DNA from: Saprospiraceae bacterium
GTDB taxonomy: Bacteria; Bacteroidota; Bacteroidia; Chitinophagales; Saprospiraceae
Length of the DNA stretch: 64,000 nucleotides
Direction: 5' to 3'
NCBI GenBank assembly: GCA_016711125.1
Contig: JADJTQ010000002.1
Coordinates: 1,116,001 to 1,180,000 of the forward strand
The notes beneath the pieces were generated by a model. That model did no database searches. It was not told the DNA's origin and saw only the letters and a program-made list of their open reading frames with translations. Numbering within the stretch: position 1 is the stretch's first letter; every line of letters starts with the position of its first letter. This document shows, piece by piece, positions 17,996 to 27,921 of the stretch. A program made the translations under genes and the position numbers.

Positions 17996-18472
17996 ATGAA
18001 AGCAATCGGAAAGACAGTAATAGAGATTCTGATCAACCTTCCGGAGGACAGAGCAGAACCTTTTAACAATCTACACGATGTAATTGTGAAAAATCTTCCC
18101 GAAGGTTTTGAGGCTGCCATTAGTTATGGTGGATTGGGTTACGTTGTTCCGCATTCACTTTATCCTGATGGATACCATTGCAAGCCAAGCGAGCCGCTCC
18201 CATTCGCGGGGACCGCTTCTCAAAAAAATTCTATTAATTTTTACCACATGGGTATTTATGCCGATCCCAAATTATTGGAATGGTTCGTGACAGAATATCC
18301 AAAGCACAGTAAGCAAAAGCTGGACATGGGAAAGAGTTGTATCCGCTTTAAGAAGTTGGATGAGATTCCCTACAAACTCATTGCCGACTTGATGAAAAAG
18401 ATGAGTGCTAAGGAGTGGATTGAGCTGTATGAGAAAAATCTTGTACCGAAAGCGAAAAGGAAAAATATCTGA
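17996..18472 (+). CDS. DUF1801 domain protein
   Basis: 158 residues. Features typical of the DUF1801/YdhG group are the ISYGGLGYVVPHSLYPDG segment, the NSINFYHMGIY strand, and the closing DMGKSCIRFKKLDEIP motif. The biochemical role of this fold is unknown. A second, shorter DUF1801 protein follows 23 bases later on the same strand, so the two are probably co-transcribed. Confidence 0.8.
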   Translation: MKAIGKTVIEILINLPEDRAEPFNNLHDVIVKNLPEGFEAAISYGGLGYVVPHSLYPDGYHCKPSEPLPFAGTASQKNSINFYHMGIYADPKLLEWFVTEYPKHSKQKLDMGKSCIRFKKLDEIPYKLIADLMKKMSAKEWIELYEKNLVPKAKRKNI

Positions 18473-18495
18473 GCATCGAGTAGAACAAAATCTGA

Positions 18496-18909
18496 ATGGG
18501 AAAATTAGCGAAGATAAAAACTCAAGAGAACGATTCCAGCGTTGAAAATTTCATTGGTAGAGTCGAAGATGAACAAATGCGCAAAGACTGCAAGACTATA
18601 ATTGCGCTAATGCAAAAAGTTAGTAACCAACAACCTAAAATGTGGGGTAACTCATTGATTGGGTTTGGAAATAGAAGATATAAGAGCCCTAAGACTGGGC
18701 GTGAAGTTGATTGGTTCAAAATTGGATTTTCACCTCGAAAGGCAAACCTCTCACTGCATCTTGTTTTTGACATGAAATCTCATTTTGAAATCTTGAGTGA
18801 CTTGGGCAAGCATAAGACGGGTTCAGGATGTCTCTATATTAAGAAATTGAGTGATGTTGACATTACTATTTTGGAGAAGTTAATTCAAGTATCACTAGAA
18901 GGGAAATGA
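18496..18909 (+). CDS. DUF1801 domain protein (short form)
   Basis: 137 residues. Conserved phrases are FIGRVEDEQMRKDCKTI, MWGNSLIGFG, WFKIGFSPRKANLSLHL and LGKHKTGSGCLYIKKL, which identify the DUF1801 subgroup with the W-G-x-S-I-x-G-F-G core. The sequence is quite different from the neighbour, so this is not a recent duplicate. Function unknown. Confidence 0.82.
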   Translation: MGKLAKIKTQENDSSVENFIGRVEDEQMRKDCKTIIALMQKVSNQQPKMWGNSLIGFGNRRYKSPKTGREVDWFKIGFSPRKANLSLHLVFDMKSHFEILSDLGKHKTGSGCLYIKKLSDVDITILEKLIQVSLEGK

Positions 18910-18985
18910 TAAAAGGTTGCCTGATGGACAAGGGATTATTGAAGTTCAAACAACCCTCACCGCTGTAATAAAGACGAAGTAAATT

Positions 18986-20412
18986 ATGAACAGACGTAGT
19001 TTTGTTAATTTGACCGCAGCAGTTTTAACAGGAACAATGGCCGACACCCTACCGGCTTTGACAGGTATAGTGTTCCCACAGAATATGATAAATATGGTGG
19101 ATGGCTTGGAAAAAAATTCAATGCTACGGGTTTTTTTAGAGTTGAAAAGGAGAATCGATGGTGGATTGTTACCCCGGAAGGAAATGCATTTCTGAGTTTT
19201 GGCATCAACCACTTCTTTCCTGATCTATTTAAAGGTAAACACAACTATAAGCAATGGGAGCAGAAGCTCAAATTGGACGATATTAATGACAATCATGCCT
19301 TTCAACCAGCCCTGAGGAACTGGTTTCTCCAGACATGCCGTGAATTTGGTTTCAACACTATTGGAGCTCATAATAACCTGGACATCGCAAATACACCTCG
19401 GTCTGAAATGGCCTATATTCAGGACATTACTTTGATCGATATTCCGCACTATAAATCAGAAATTCCTGATGAGAATTTCCACGACGTATTTTCGGATGAT
19501 TTTGTGCGACATTGCCAAAGACTGTCGGAAAAAATTGTTCCTAACGTGAAAAATGACCCTTATTTACTGGGCTATTTTATGACGGATTGTCCACTTTTCA
19601 CCGAAGAAGATTGTCGCGAGCGACCGGATACGATTGGGGGAGCGCAAAGAAAATCGCGTATCGGTTGGCCAAAGAGATTACGGAATCTCGGTGCTGAAGC
19701 CCCCGGGAAACACACCTATGTCAGACTGATGACAAAAATCTACGATGGTCAGATTATTCGATTCAACGAGACTTATAACACCCAATTTAACTCATTTGAT
19801 GAGCTTACAGCCACCAAGAATTGGCGGATGAATACCGATCTCTCAAATGGAAATGAAACGCGGGACAATATAGAGTTTCTTAAAATCGTGGTAGACAGAT
19901 ACTATCAGGTTGCACGCAATTCTATCCTGGAGTATGACGAAAATCATATGTTTATAGGAGATAAATTAAATGCCAATACGGATTCAATCGACACTGTTTT
20001 GCCGGTGACCGGCAAGTACACAGATATAGTAATGTATCAGATGTATGGAAGATATGAAGTACAGGAACCAGGACTAAATAGGTGGAAGCAGGTAGTAGAT
20101 AAGCCATTCATCAACGGCGACTCATCTTACACCATGATAGCGCCAGATATGCCGAGACCCTTTGGCCCGGTTGCCGATAACCTTGAGCAAAGAGCGGAAT
20201 GGACAAAGGATTTTATGGAAAATGCTTTTAAACGCCCTGAATTTGTAGGATGGCATTATTGTGGTCTGATCGACGCCACAAATAAGCATGCCCGCAAGAT
20301 TAGTAGACAACATTCGGGTTTAATAGATCAATACGGTAATCCGTATCCATTATTACAGCAATACATCAAGCAGTTTACCACAAAAATGTATGAAATTGCA
20401 AGTCTCCAATAG
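18986..20412 (+). CDS. Secreted agarase-like glycoside hydrolase (frameshifted near 19,040)
   Basis: The N-terminus MNRRSFVNLTAAVLTG looks like a twin-arginine signal (RRSF). After about 20 residues the frame must shift by one missing base near 19040-19050; then HPTGFDRYSVPTEYDKYGG, FNATGFFRVEKENRWW and IVTPEGNAFLSFGINHFFPD run without interruption into the long frame ending at 20412. The GFFRVEK...WW.VTPEG..F.S.G.N block is typical of TIM-barrel hydrolases commonly annotated as beta-agarases. Later blocks are PYLLGYFMTDCPLF, NHMFIGDKLNA and FVGWHYCGLID. The true glycan substrate is uncertain. No SusC/SusD pair is adjacent, so it is not in a classical polysaccharide locus. Confidence 0.72.
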
Positions 20413-20690
20413 ACGACTTTATAAAATGAAGAATATGAGCGCCATCAATTGTGCAGGTTTAGAATTAAAGATGCAATGTCAAAGGCGATGTAGAGTGGTC
20501 ATTAAGAATGCCCTTTAAATGTAACGTGAGCTGCAAGTGAGGGGAAACATAGTCATTATGTTTTCACTCTAACAAGGCTAGAAATTTCTATACTAGAGTA
20601 TAGGCATGTTTTTAATTTACCAAAAGTAAAGAACAAATTCAGATATGATGGAGGGAGATTGTTATAGATATAATGAATTAGATAAATTAG

Positions 20691-21620
20691 ATGAAAATCG
20701 GAGGCAATATGGATGAGGATCAAATATTACAGAGATTTCGGGCCGGTCTGAAGGAAGAATTGGGGAACATTGACCTTTATCCCAGAGAAGATTTGGATCA
20801 TTTGTCACCAGTCGACATGGACAACATCCTTTATTTTACATTTGATGAAGTCTCTCCGGTAGGCTTCAGGGATAGTATTGATTCTAAAGTACTGGATCAG
20901 ATCCCTTTTTTAAGTCTGGCACTGGAGTATTTTGCTATTATTAAAGCCAACGAAAAGATAAAACTGACAAAACGGGGAAATCTGCCAAGAAAAGTTTGTC
21001 TTGACTTGTATGAAACTGGTATTATTAAAGAAGACTATATCGAGAAAGGTTACATCAAGCTGAATAAAGAGGGGGATTTAGTCGCGATTCAGAATGTCAA
21101 GATAATCGGCTTACTAAGTGGTCTGACCAAAAAAAGAAAAAACGAAATTAGTTTTACCGCTCGCGGTGAAAAACTTTTGGGTATAGGAAGCAGAAAGGAC
21201 TTACTTGATGTACTTTTTAGAACGAATTGTCAAAAGTTTAGTCTGGGTTTTCATGATGGCTACTCTCAGCATGCGGTGATGCAGGACATATTTTGTTATA
21301 CCTTATATTTATTGCTCCGGTATGGAGATGAAAAAAGACCGGCCGAATTTTATGCAGAGAAAAACCTGATGGCTTTTCCAAATTATTTGAATCATTTCAG
21401 AGACGGATGGTCAAGTCAAAAAGATCAATTTAGGACATGTTATGAAATACGAGTGCTGGAGAGATTTTTAAAATATTACGATTTCGTGGAATATGACAAC
21501 AAGAGAAGCCCATTATCAAGCATTGAGCCCGTCTATGTTAAGACAACTGAGATTTTTAGAGAGGTATTTGAACTGAAAGTCGACAAATTCAAATTTAAAA
21601 AGAGTGCTCATCAGGCTTGA
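20691..21620 (+). CDS. Uncharacterised protein with LTKRGNLPRKV motif
   Basis: 309 residues, soluble. Two segments resemble winged-helix-like pieces seen in plasmid-type proteins related to the pRiA4b ORF-3/SEC-C group: KIKLTKRGNLPRKVCLDLYE and LSGLTKKRKNEISFTARGEK. I cannot name a function. An ATG at 20709 has GGAGG four bases upstream and may be the true start (MDEDQILQRF). The stop codon lies inside CAGGCTTGACAATTT, a 15-base string repeated at 22498-22512 after the next gene. The gap before it (20413-20690) shows nothing recognisable. Confidence 0.6.
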   Translation: MKIGGNMDEDQILQRFRAGLKEELGNIDLYPREDLDHLSPVDMDNILYFTFDEVSPVGFRDSIDSKVLDQIPFLSLALEYFAIIKANEKIKLTKRGNLPRKVCLDLYETGIIKEDYIEKGYIKLNKEGDLVAIQNVKIIGLLSGLTKKRKNEISFTARGEKLLGIGSRKDLLDVLFRTNCQKFSLGFHDGYSQHAVMQDIFCYTLYLLLRYGDEKRPAEFYAEKNLMAFPNYLNHFRDGWSSQKDQFRTCYEIRVLERFLKYYDFVEYDNKRSPLSSIEPVYVKTTEIFREVFELKVDKFKFKKSAHQA

Positions 21621-21775
21621 CAATTTGATATAGAGAGTACTCTGAGTGTTCCCTTCACCTTCATGTGCGGCCTGATTCGCACTTCAAGAGAATCCATCGA
21701 AAAGGAGGATTAACTTGAACAAAAGAATCTTCTGCACTTCGTGGCGGATTTCGCACCTTCACGTGTCCGTGACCC
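21613..21775 (+). repeat. Intergenic repeat with GTGCG hairpin, copy 1
   Basis: Contains AGGCTTGACAATTT, then GTGCGGCCTGATTCGCACTTC (hairpin GTGCG/CGCAC) and GGCGGATTTCGCACCTTCACG. The same order of elements recurs at 22499-22735. It overlaps the last codons of the upstream gene. Confidence 0.65.
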
Positions 21776-21800
21776 ATTTTAATTAAGTTATTGAATAGAA

Positions 21801-22382
21801 ATGAAGAAGGAAGTAATAAATAGCACTTGCCCACAGAATAAAGAGGAATGGAGATTATGGCTGGATAAAAATCATCTAATCAGGGATTGGGTTTGGCTTA
21901 TAATACACAAAAAAAGCTCTGACACTCCTACAATCACCTGGAGTGAAGCGGTAGATGAAGCACTTTGTTTTGGGTGGATTGATAGTATTAGAAAGCCAAT
22001 TGATGCTGAGAAGTATATGCAGTATTTTGGCAAGAGAAAAGTAGATATTACCTGGTCAAAAATCAATAAGAATAAAGTGACGCATTTAATTGAGCAAGGA
22101 TTGATGTCGGATGCCGGAGTTGAAAGCATAGAAAGAGCAAAACTAAACGGCTCCTGGACAATTTTGGACGAAGTCGAAGAATTGAAGATTCCCAAGGACC
22201 TGGAAAAAGCTCTTAAGCTCCAAATAGGTTCAAAAGCTTACTTTTTGAGTTTAAGCAAATCCATAAGAAAAGCTATTTTGCAATGGGTGGTCTTGGCTAA
22301 ACGACCGGAAACCAGAGAAAAACGAATTTTGGAAATTGCAAATCTTGCAGCCGATCGACAGAAACCAAAGCAATTTAGATAA
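21801..22382 (+). CDS. YdeI/OmpD-associated family protein
   Basis: 193 residues. Recognised by the N-terminal EWRLWLDKNH...WVWLIIHKK block, the central WSEAVDEALCFGWIDSIRK motif, KRKVDITWSKINKNKV, and the C-terminal RPETREKRILEIANLAAD segment. The family has been linked to bacteriocin protection in some annotations, but the molecular function is not established. A degraded copy of the C-terminal half of a paralogue lies at 34097-34289, about 12 kb away. It is flanked on both sides by copies of the GTGCG-hairpin repeat. Confidence 0.85.
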   Translation: MKKEVINSTCPQNKEEWRLWLDKNHLIRDWVWLIIHKKSSDTPTITWSEAVDEALCFGWIDSIRKPIDAEKYMQYFGKRKVDITWSKINKNKVTHLIEQGLMSDAGVESIERAKLNGSWTILDEVEELKIPKDLEKALKLQIGSKAYFLSLSKSIRKAILQWVVLAKRPETREKRILEIANLAADRQKPKQFR

Positions 22383-22498
22383 AGGGAGTGCGGGCTGACA
22401 TCCAATACTCCCGCATCATATATATTTTTGAATAACGGTTAATTCCTCCACCATTTCGACTTTGTCATGACCTTCTCTATAAGGTTCTTTGACAATTC

Positions 22499-22735
22499 AG
22501 GCTTGACAATTTAGTATGGATCACACCAAGTGCACTTAACCTCCAGGTGCGGCTTTATTCGCACTTCAAAACAACCGATAGAATGAAAGAATTGGCTCGA
22601 ACAAGATGTGTGAAAGTCTTTGGTTCATTTGTGATCTGAACTCAAGTCAGCCGATCCGGCCCATGTGAAATAACGGATAGAAAAAATCTTCATCAGTTAC
22701 CCTTGGATTTCCGAACTTCACAGATCCCCTCAAGT
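22499..22735 (+). repeat. Intergenic repeat with GTGCG hairpin, copy 2
   Basis: Contains AGGCTTGACAATTT, GGTGCGGCTTTATTCGCACTTC around 22545-22567 (same hairpin with a changed loop) and TTGGATTTCCGAACTTCACAG near 22703-22722. It flanks the YdeI gene on the other side from copy 1 in the same orientation. Confidence 0.65.
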
Positions 22736-22800
22736 TTAGCGGTCATATGAGGGGACCAATCCAACATTTAAAAACAAGACATAATAACAAACTTAACTAA

Positions 22801-23667
22801 ATGACATCAATAAAAGACAAGATCATTCTGGTGACAGGTGCAACCGGTAAACAGGGTGGAGCAGCTGTTAGACATCTGATTAAGCACAGTGTGAAAGTTC
22901 GAGCCCTGACTCGCAAACCAAACAGCGACAATGCAATTGCATTACAAAACCTGGGAGTTGAAGTATTTAAGGGTAATCTGAACGATATTAATTCGCTTGA
23001 TGCTGCAATGCAAGGCGTTTATGGTGTATTCGTGGTGACAAATTTTTGGGAATTTGGGACGGGCAAGAAGGAAATTATACAAAACAAAAACCTGACTGAC
23101 CTTGCCAAGAAGCATCAGGTGCAACATTATGTTTTTGCCTCTATTGCGAGATGTGACGACAATCCTAACCTTGCCCACTTTGTGACAAAATACGAATGTG
23201 AAAAGTATATTAAGTCTGTTGGAATGCCCTACACTTTTCTTCGAACGGTTTACTTTATGGACAACTTAAAACCAAAGGAACAAGGTGCATCAACTCATTG
23301 GGCAATTCTGCCTTCCATACTAGGCGAGAAGTCAACCCTTCAAATGATTTCAACCGACGACATTGGTTGGTTTGCCGCAAATTCCCTTTTAAACCCCGAT
23401 CAATATTTGAATAAAACTTTAGACATAGCGGGTGACGAAGTGACTTATGCTCAACTTCATGCCGCACACAAGAAAGTGTTTAATGCTGAACCTAAGAAGT
23501 CAGCTTTTATGAAGTTTTTGTTAATGACGATGATGCCCGAAATTAAAAGGATGTTTCTTTGGTATCGTGAGCCTGTTTTTAAGGCGGACATTAATCATTT
23601 GAGGTCTGGATATCCTGGATTAAAGCGTATTGAGGATTATTTCCGCCAAGTAAAAAATGGACAATAG
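22801..23667 (+). CDS. NmrA-like NAD(P)-binding protein
   Basis: 288 residues. The N-terminal Rossmann motif is ILVTGATGKQGG, followed by VRALTRKP and the QGVYGVFVVTNFWE segment of the NmrA-like atypical short-chain dehydrogenases. Members sense or reduce using NAD(P); many lack a full catalytic triad. The nearest coding neighbour downstream is an AraC regulator beginning 160 bases later. Substrate unknown. Confidence 0.87.
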   Translation: MTSIKDKIILVTGATGKQGGAAVRHLIKHSVKVRALTRKPNSDNAIALQNLGVEVFKGNLNDINSLDAAMQGVYGVFVVTNFWEFGTGKKEIIQNKNLTDLAKKHQVQHYVFASIARCDDNPNLAHFVTKYECEKYIKSVGMPYTFLRTVYFMDNLKPKEQGASTHWAILPSILGEKSTLQMISTDDIGWFAANSLLNPDQYLNKTLDIAGDEVTYAQLHAAHKKVFNAEPKKSAFMKFLLMTMMPEIKRMFLWYREPVFKADINHLRSGYPGLKRIEDYFRQVKNGQ

Positions 23668-23826
23668 ATTTTCATATGAGTAACAGATCAATGAGGTGCC
23701 CTAATTGGTCACAGTGCAGATTAGGCAACCACGAATAGGGAAAACCGAAATCCAATTAGATGTTTCGAACTGGATTCACGAACTTTACATCAATCGCCAT
23801 ACAGCAATGAGTCTGCCAACAAAGAA

Positions 23827-24684
23827 ATGATGCGTTTTAATTACTTAATGCCCTCAAAACCTCTACAGGATATTGTGGAGTATTATTTGATCATCGAGAG
23901 TCAGAAATCGGACGAGAGATTTCCCACCGAGGTTTTTCCTACTATGCAGCTGGAGATGGCATTTACCTTTGGATCACCTGATTCGACTTTGATCCGGCGG
24001 GGGCAACAGGGGCTGGAGAAGGCACCGGATTATTCTTTGGATGGGTTTTCCGCGACCAAGAATACATATATTAATCAGAATGATCTGGGGGTAATCATGG
24101 TCGGTTTCAAGCCCCGGGGACTGCAGCACTTTGTTGACTTCAATGTATATGAGATGCTCAATAGAAGTCTTGATCTTAAAGATGTCCGACCAAAAGAGAT
24201 CAGAAGAATCGAAGATCAGATCCGGACAAAGAGGACCGATGAAGAACGTATAAAAGTCATCGAAGATTTTCTTTTGTTAATCACCAGGCGAAAAGAAAAA
24301 GACCTGCTCATTGAGAATGCAGTTTTTCAAATAATCGGATCAAAGGGCAAAATCTCAGTGAAGGAGCTGGCGGCTCAAAACTACCTGGGTCAAAAACAGT
24401 TTACCCGAAGGTTCATTCGCACGATTGGAAGCCCACCTAAGTTTTATTTGAGACTTGTCAGGTTTCAAAATATACTAACCCTCTCAAAGGGATCCGACTC
24501 CAGATTAACAGAAGTGGCCTTAGAAAGTGGTTTCTTCGATCAGGCTCACTTTATTAAAGAATTCAAACAATTTACCGACGAAAAGCCAACCTCCCTACAT
24601 GACCATTCTCTTCAGACTGAATTAGGGAGATTTTTTGAGGAGAACTTTAAGAAGTCCATTTTTTACAATTCTACCTACAGATAG
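23827..24684 (+). CDS. AraC-family transcriptional regulator (DUF6597-type N-terminus)
   Basis: 285 residues. The N-terminus MRFNYLMPSKPLQDIVEYYL is characteristic of the DUF6597 sensor domain joined to AraC helix-turn-helix motifs. The C-terminal DNA-binding part includes VKELAAQNYLGQKQFTRRF and the second motif LTEVALESGFFDQAHFIKEF, matching the GF.DQ.HF.R.F consensus. It likely regulates the membrane protein starting 38 bases downstream. The ligand is unknown. Confidence 0.85.
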   Translation: MMRFNYLMPSKPLQDIVEYYLIIESQKSDERFPTEVFPTMQLEMAFTFGSPDSTLIRRGQQGLEKAPDYSLDGFSATKNTYINQNDLGVIMVGFKPRGLQHFVDFNVYEMLNRSLDLKDVRPKEIRRIEDQIRTKRTDEERIKVIEDFLLLITRRKEKDLLIENAVFQIIGSKGKISVKELAAQNYLGQKQFTRRFIRTIGSPPKFYLRLVRFQNILTLSKGSDSRLTEVALESGFFDQAHFIKEFKQFTDEKPTSLHDHSLQTELGRFFEENFKKSIFYNSTYR

Positions 24685-24722
24685 GCCGCTAATTTGTCCA
24701 TTAAATTTAAAATCTAAATAAA

Positions 24723-25418
24723 ATGGATAAAATCAATTACTTACGACCTTCTCTTGTCGGTCATTTGACTATTCTCTCCGGAGTTATTGCCTTGATCAGT
24801 TATTTCCAGGTAGCCGCCGGATTCAATTTTCATTTTGAGCTTTTTTCCAATCCTGCCCTGATCTTCGAAACAGCCGGAATAAACACCAGTTTGCTTAAAT
24901 GGAGCATGATTACCGATATTTTTGGCTACTACCTATTGCTTTTGCCACTGGTGATTTACATGCATTTATGGATGAAGGATTCATTTGCATGGAGTCCTGT
25001 CATCAATCTAAGCGGTATTGGCTACATTCTAATCGGTAGTGTCGGGGCCGCTGTGCTTGCTGTCATCTGGCCTATGCATATCGATCAATTTGCAAGCCTC
25101 ACTGGCCAGCAACAGGAAATCTCCAGAATGATTTTCATATCGATTACCAACATAGTGGTAGAAGGCCTTTGGAATTTATTGGATTCGATACTCATCGCTG
25201 TTTGGTTTTTGGGAATTGCGATTTTTCTTAGATCAAGATATAAAGCTATCGCCAACTTCACTTTCACCCTAAGTGCAGTTTGTTTCCTTGATTTCCTTGG
25301 GAATGCGTTGGCTATAAAGCCACTCGCCGAGATTACAGTAAACATTTATCTGGTCTTAGCACCTATATGGGCAATTGTGATGGGCTTTAAAATAAAGTAT
25401 CAAAGATCTGATGTATAA
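24723..25418 (+). CDS. Multispan membrane protein, DUF4386-like
   Basis: 231 residues with about six hydrophobic segments (GHLTILSGVIALISYF, IFGYYLLLLPLVIYMHLW, IGYILIGSVGAAVLAVIW and others). The topology resembles DUF4386 proteins such as the one at 30508-31182, although sequence similarity is weak. It follows the AraC regulator by 38 bases and is probably its target. Function unknown. Confidence 0.6.
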   Translation: MDKINYLRPSLVGHLTILSGVIALISYFQVAAGFNFHFELFSNPALIFETAGINTSLLKWSMITDIFGYYLLLLPLVIYMHLWMKDSFAWSPVINLSGIGYILIGSVGAAVLAVIWPMHIDQFASLTGQQQEISRMIFISITNIVVEGLWNLLDSILIAVWFLGIAIFLRSRYKAIANFTFTLSAVCFLDFLGNALAIKPLAEITVNIYLVLAPIWAIVMGFKIKYQRSDV

Positions 25419-25571
25419 TCTGGTGATGAGTATGTGGAGTTGAAGTTAAGTATGTGATTTCAACTTGACAGTCTATGGATAGCGAAGTGCTTGGGAAATC
25501 CGTCTTGATTTGTTCCGATGCTATAGTATATTTGAGAAAGACGGACTCCGTTAAAAGCAAGATGTAGTGAT

Positions 25572-26432
25572 ATGAAACCCTTTCCAGTCAGGAAGATCAA
25601 CGTGCCACAGGATGGATCTAAACCTTCAATAAGTTTTGGCATAAGAGATGTCAAAGATATATTGGCGGGGAAGGATACCCTTCATGAGTTTCATCGGCAT
25701 GAATACTTTTTCATTTTGGCCTTGAAGAAAGGCAAGGGTCTTCATACCATTGACTTCACACCTTACAAGGTTGTCAATCATTCCGTTTTCTTCATACGAC
25801 CTGGTCAGGTCCATGAGCTTATGCTCAAATCGGAGAGTACTGGATATCTGATGGAGTTTAAGAATGATTTTTATGATGCCTGCGATAAGATGTCAAGTCA
25901 ACTTTTGCGCAGTGCAAGCAGTATGAATCTTTGTATGCCAGATGCCGATCGCTTTAGAAGGCTGCTTACTTTACTTGCTTTTATTTATGCGGAGTTTACC
26001 GATAAAAAAGAAGGTCACCAGGAAGTGATTAGAGCGAACCTGAGCATTTTCTTTATCGAATTAGCACGGCATCGGCAACAAAGATCAGCTGCAAATAATG
26101 TTAGTCAATATATGCAGGAACGACTGGATCGATTCACGGAATTATTAGAGACTCATGTTGCTACCCACAAAGAAGTGTCTCACTATGCGGATATGCTCCA
26201 CCTTTCAACTTACCAGCTCAATGCCATTACCAAGGCAGCGTTGGGCAAGACGGTTTCTGAATTGATTGATGAATATATTATTTTGGAATCCAAAAGATAC
26301 CTGCTGGCTACTTCCAATCTGGTCAATCAAGTTGCCTTTCTCCTTGGCTATGAGGATGTTTCATATTTCATCAGATTCTTTAAAAAGCATACCGGTCATA
26401 CTCCAGTTGTGTTTAGACGGAATTTCGGGTAA
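25572..26432 (+). CDS. AraC-family transcriptional regulator (cupin sensor)
   Basis: 286 residues. The N-terminal cupin (AraC-binding-like) is shown by LHEFHRHEYFFILALKKGKG and FFIRPGQVHEL. The C-terminal double helix-turn-helix contains LSTYQLNAITKAALGKTVSE and NQVAFLLGYEDVSYFIRFF, the expected GY.D.SYF.RFFKK pattern. It probably controls the short membrane protein and FAD oxidoreductase that follow on the same strand. The inducer is unknown. Confidence 0.87.
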   Translation: MKPFPVRKINVPQDGSKPSISFGIRDVKDILAGKDTLHEFHRHEYFFILALKKGKGLHTIDFTPYKVVNHSVFFIRPGQVHELMLKSESTGYLMEFKNDFYDACDKMSSQLLRSASSMNLCMPDADRFRRLLTLLAFIYAEFTDKKEGHQEVIRANLSIFFIELARHRQQRSAANNVSQYMQERLDRFTELLETHVATHKEVSHYADMLHLSTYQLNAITKAALGKTVSELIDEYIILESKRYLLATSNLVNQVAFLLGYEDVSYFIRFFKKHTGHTPVVFRRNFG

Positions 26433-26516
26433 GTCCTACTAAATTTCATTTTTGTCCTATCCAATGGGTTACTTACGCTCTACTTTTGTAGATATAAACT
26501 ATAAAACAAAATTGGT

Positions 26517-26741
26517 ATGAACACAAAAATGAAATTAATCGCATCCTTAAAAATATGGGTGGTAATATATCCTTCCATTACTTTATTTCTTTATCTTTTG
26601 GGGGAGCCTTTATCAGTGCTGCCGTTATATATACGAACACTGTTGTTGACCTTATCTCTGGTTCCCTGGATCGTATTTATCGGTTTGCCATTTGTCAACA
26701 CAATAATTGGGCAGTTCTCAACCAAAACAGACCAAAAATAG
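26517..26741 (+). CDS. Small two-helix membrane protein
   Basis: 74 residues with hydrophobic segments IWVVIYPSITLFLYLLG and LLTLSLVPWIVFIGLPFV. A TACTTTTG box at 26481-26488 resembles the Bacteroidota -7 element and lies about 30 bases upstream of the ATG. It is located between an AraC regulator and an FAD oxidoreductase on the same strand. Resembles small membrane companions of redox genes, but the family is not certain. Confidence 0.6.
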   Translation: MNTKMKLIASLKIWVVIYPSITLFLYLLGEPLSVLPLYIRTLLLTLSLVPWIVFIGLPFVNTIIGQFSTKTDQK

Positions 26742-26866
26742 AAGAAGCGCGCTTAACAGAGGAGCCATCTCTTGGGCATGCAGTAGTGAATTAATCCTGC
26801 AAAATCGAAAGACATTGATAGCACTCTCTTACCTTTAGATTAACCAAACTTTCAGAGCGGAAGATA

Positions 26867-27775
26867 ATGACACAGAATAAACAATATGATGTAATCATCA
26901 TTGGCGGGAGTTACTCGGGACTGGCAGCGGGGATGGCATTAGGCAGGGCATTGAGGAGGGTCCTGATCATTGACAGTGGCTTACCTTGCAACAGACAGAC
27001 TCCACAATCGCATAACTTTCTAACTCATGATGGAAGTACACCTAAGGAAATAGCAACACTGGCCAGACAACAAGTAGAGCAATATGAAACGGTAAAGTTC
27101 TTTAGTGGCTTGGCGATTAAAGGAATCAAAACTGAAAATGGTTTTGAAATTAAAACTGAGGCCGGAGAATTCTTCCAAAGTACAAAACTAATTTTTGCCA
27201 ATGGTATCAAGGACATTATGCCACCCATTAAAGGATTTAGTGAATGTTGGGGCATCTCGGTTTTGCATTGTCCTTACTGCCATGGATACGAGGTGAAATA
27301 TGAGCGAACTGGGATTTTAAGTAACGGGGAAGGGGGATTTGAATTGACCAGTCTTATTTCCAACTGGACCAAAGACCTCACCCTATTTACCAATGGAAAA
27401 TCTACTTTGACAAGTAACCAGGCTCTGAAGCTCCATAGCCATGGGATACAAATAATTGAAACAAGAATTGCAAGATTTGAGCATATCAACGGACAGATCC
27501 AGGAAATCATTTACACAGATGGCACTACTACATCCATCAAAGCCTTGTACGCCCCGGTCCCATTTGTACAACATTGTGACATACCAAAAGCCTTAGGGTG
27601 TGACCTTACGGATGAAGGATACCTCAAAACAGATTTTATTCAGCGGACTAGCGTTCAGGGGATTTTCGCTTGTGGTGACAACGCGACACGATTGCGTACA
27701 GTGGCCAATGCGGTCGCTATGGGCACAACAGCAGGAATGATGGTGAATAAGGAAATAGTTCTTGAGGGATTCTAG
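26867..27775 (+). CDS. Thioredoxin-reductase-like FAD/NAD(P) oxidoreductase
   Basis: 302 residues. The FAD-binding motif is VIIIGGSYSGLAAGMALGRA, and the redox motif HCPYCHGYE gives a CxxC pair as in thioredoxin reductase relatives. The C-terminal QGIFACGDNATR is the FAD/NAD domain signature. This subgroup (LIIDSGLPCNRQTPQSHNF) is common next to AraC or MerR regulators. The natural electron acceptor is unknown. Confidence 0.9.
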   Translation: MTQNKQYDVIIIGGSYSGLAAGMALGRALRRVLIIDSGLPCNRQTPQSHNFLTHDGSTPKEIATLARQQVEQYETVKFFSGLAIKGIKTENGFEIKTEAGEFFQSTKLIFANGIKDIMPPIKGFSECWGISVLHCPYCHGYEVKYERTGILSNGEGGFELTSLISNWTKDLTLFTNGKSTLTSNQALKLHSHGIQIIETRIARFEHINGQIQEIIYTDGTTTSIKALYAPVPFVQHCDIPKALGCDLTDEGYLKTDFIQRTSVQGIFACGDNATRLRTVANAVAMGTTAGMMVNKEIVLEGF

Positions 27776-27921
27776 TGGTGTGCATTGTAATCAAGGTCGA
27801 TGCTATATTTATTTGCCAATCGCAGCACCAGCTAGATTAAATAATTTTGGCCTGAGGTACGGTCCCCTGAGGGTAAAACAAGGACACATATTTGATTCCA
27901 ATTATTTGGTACTTTGCATGT

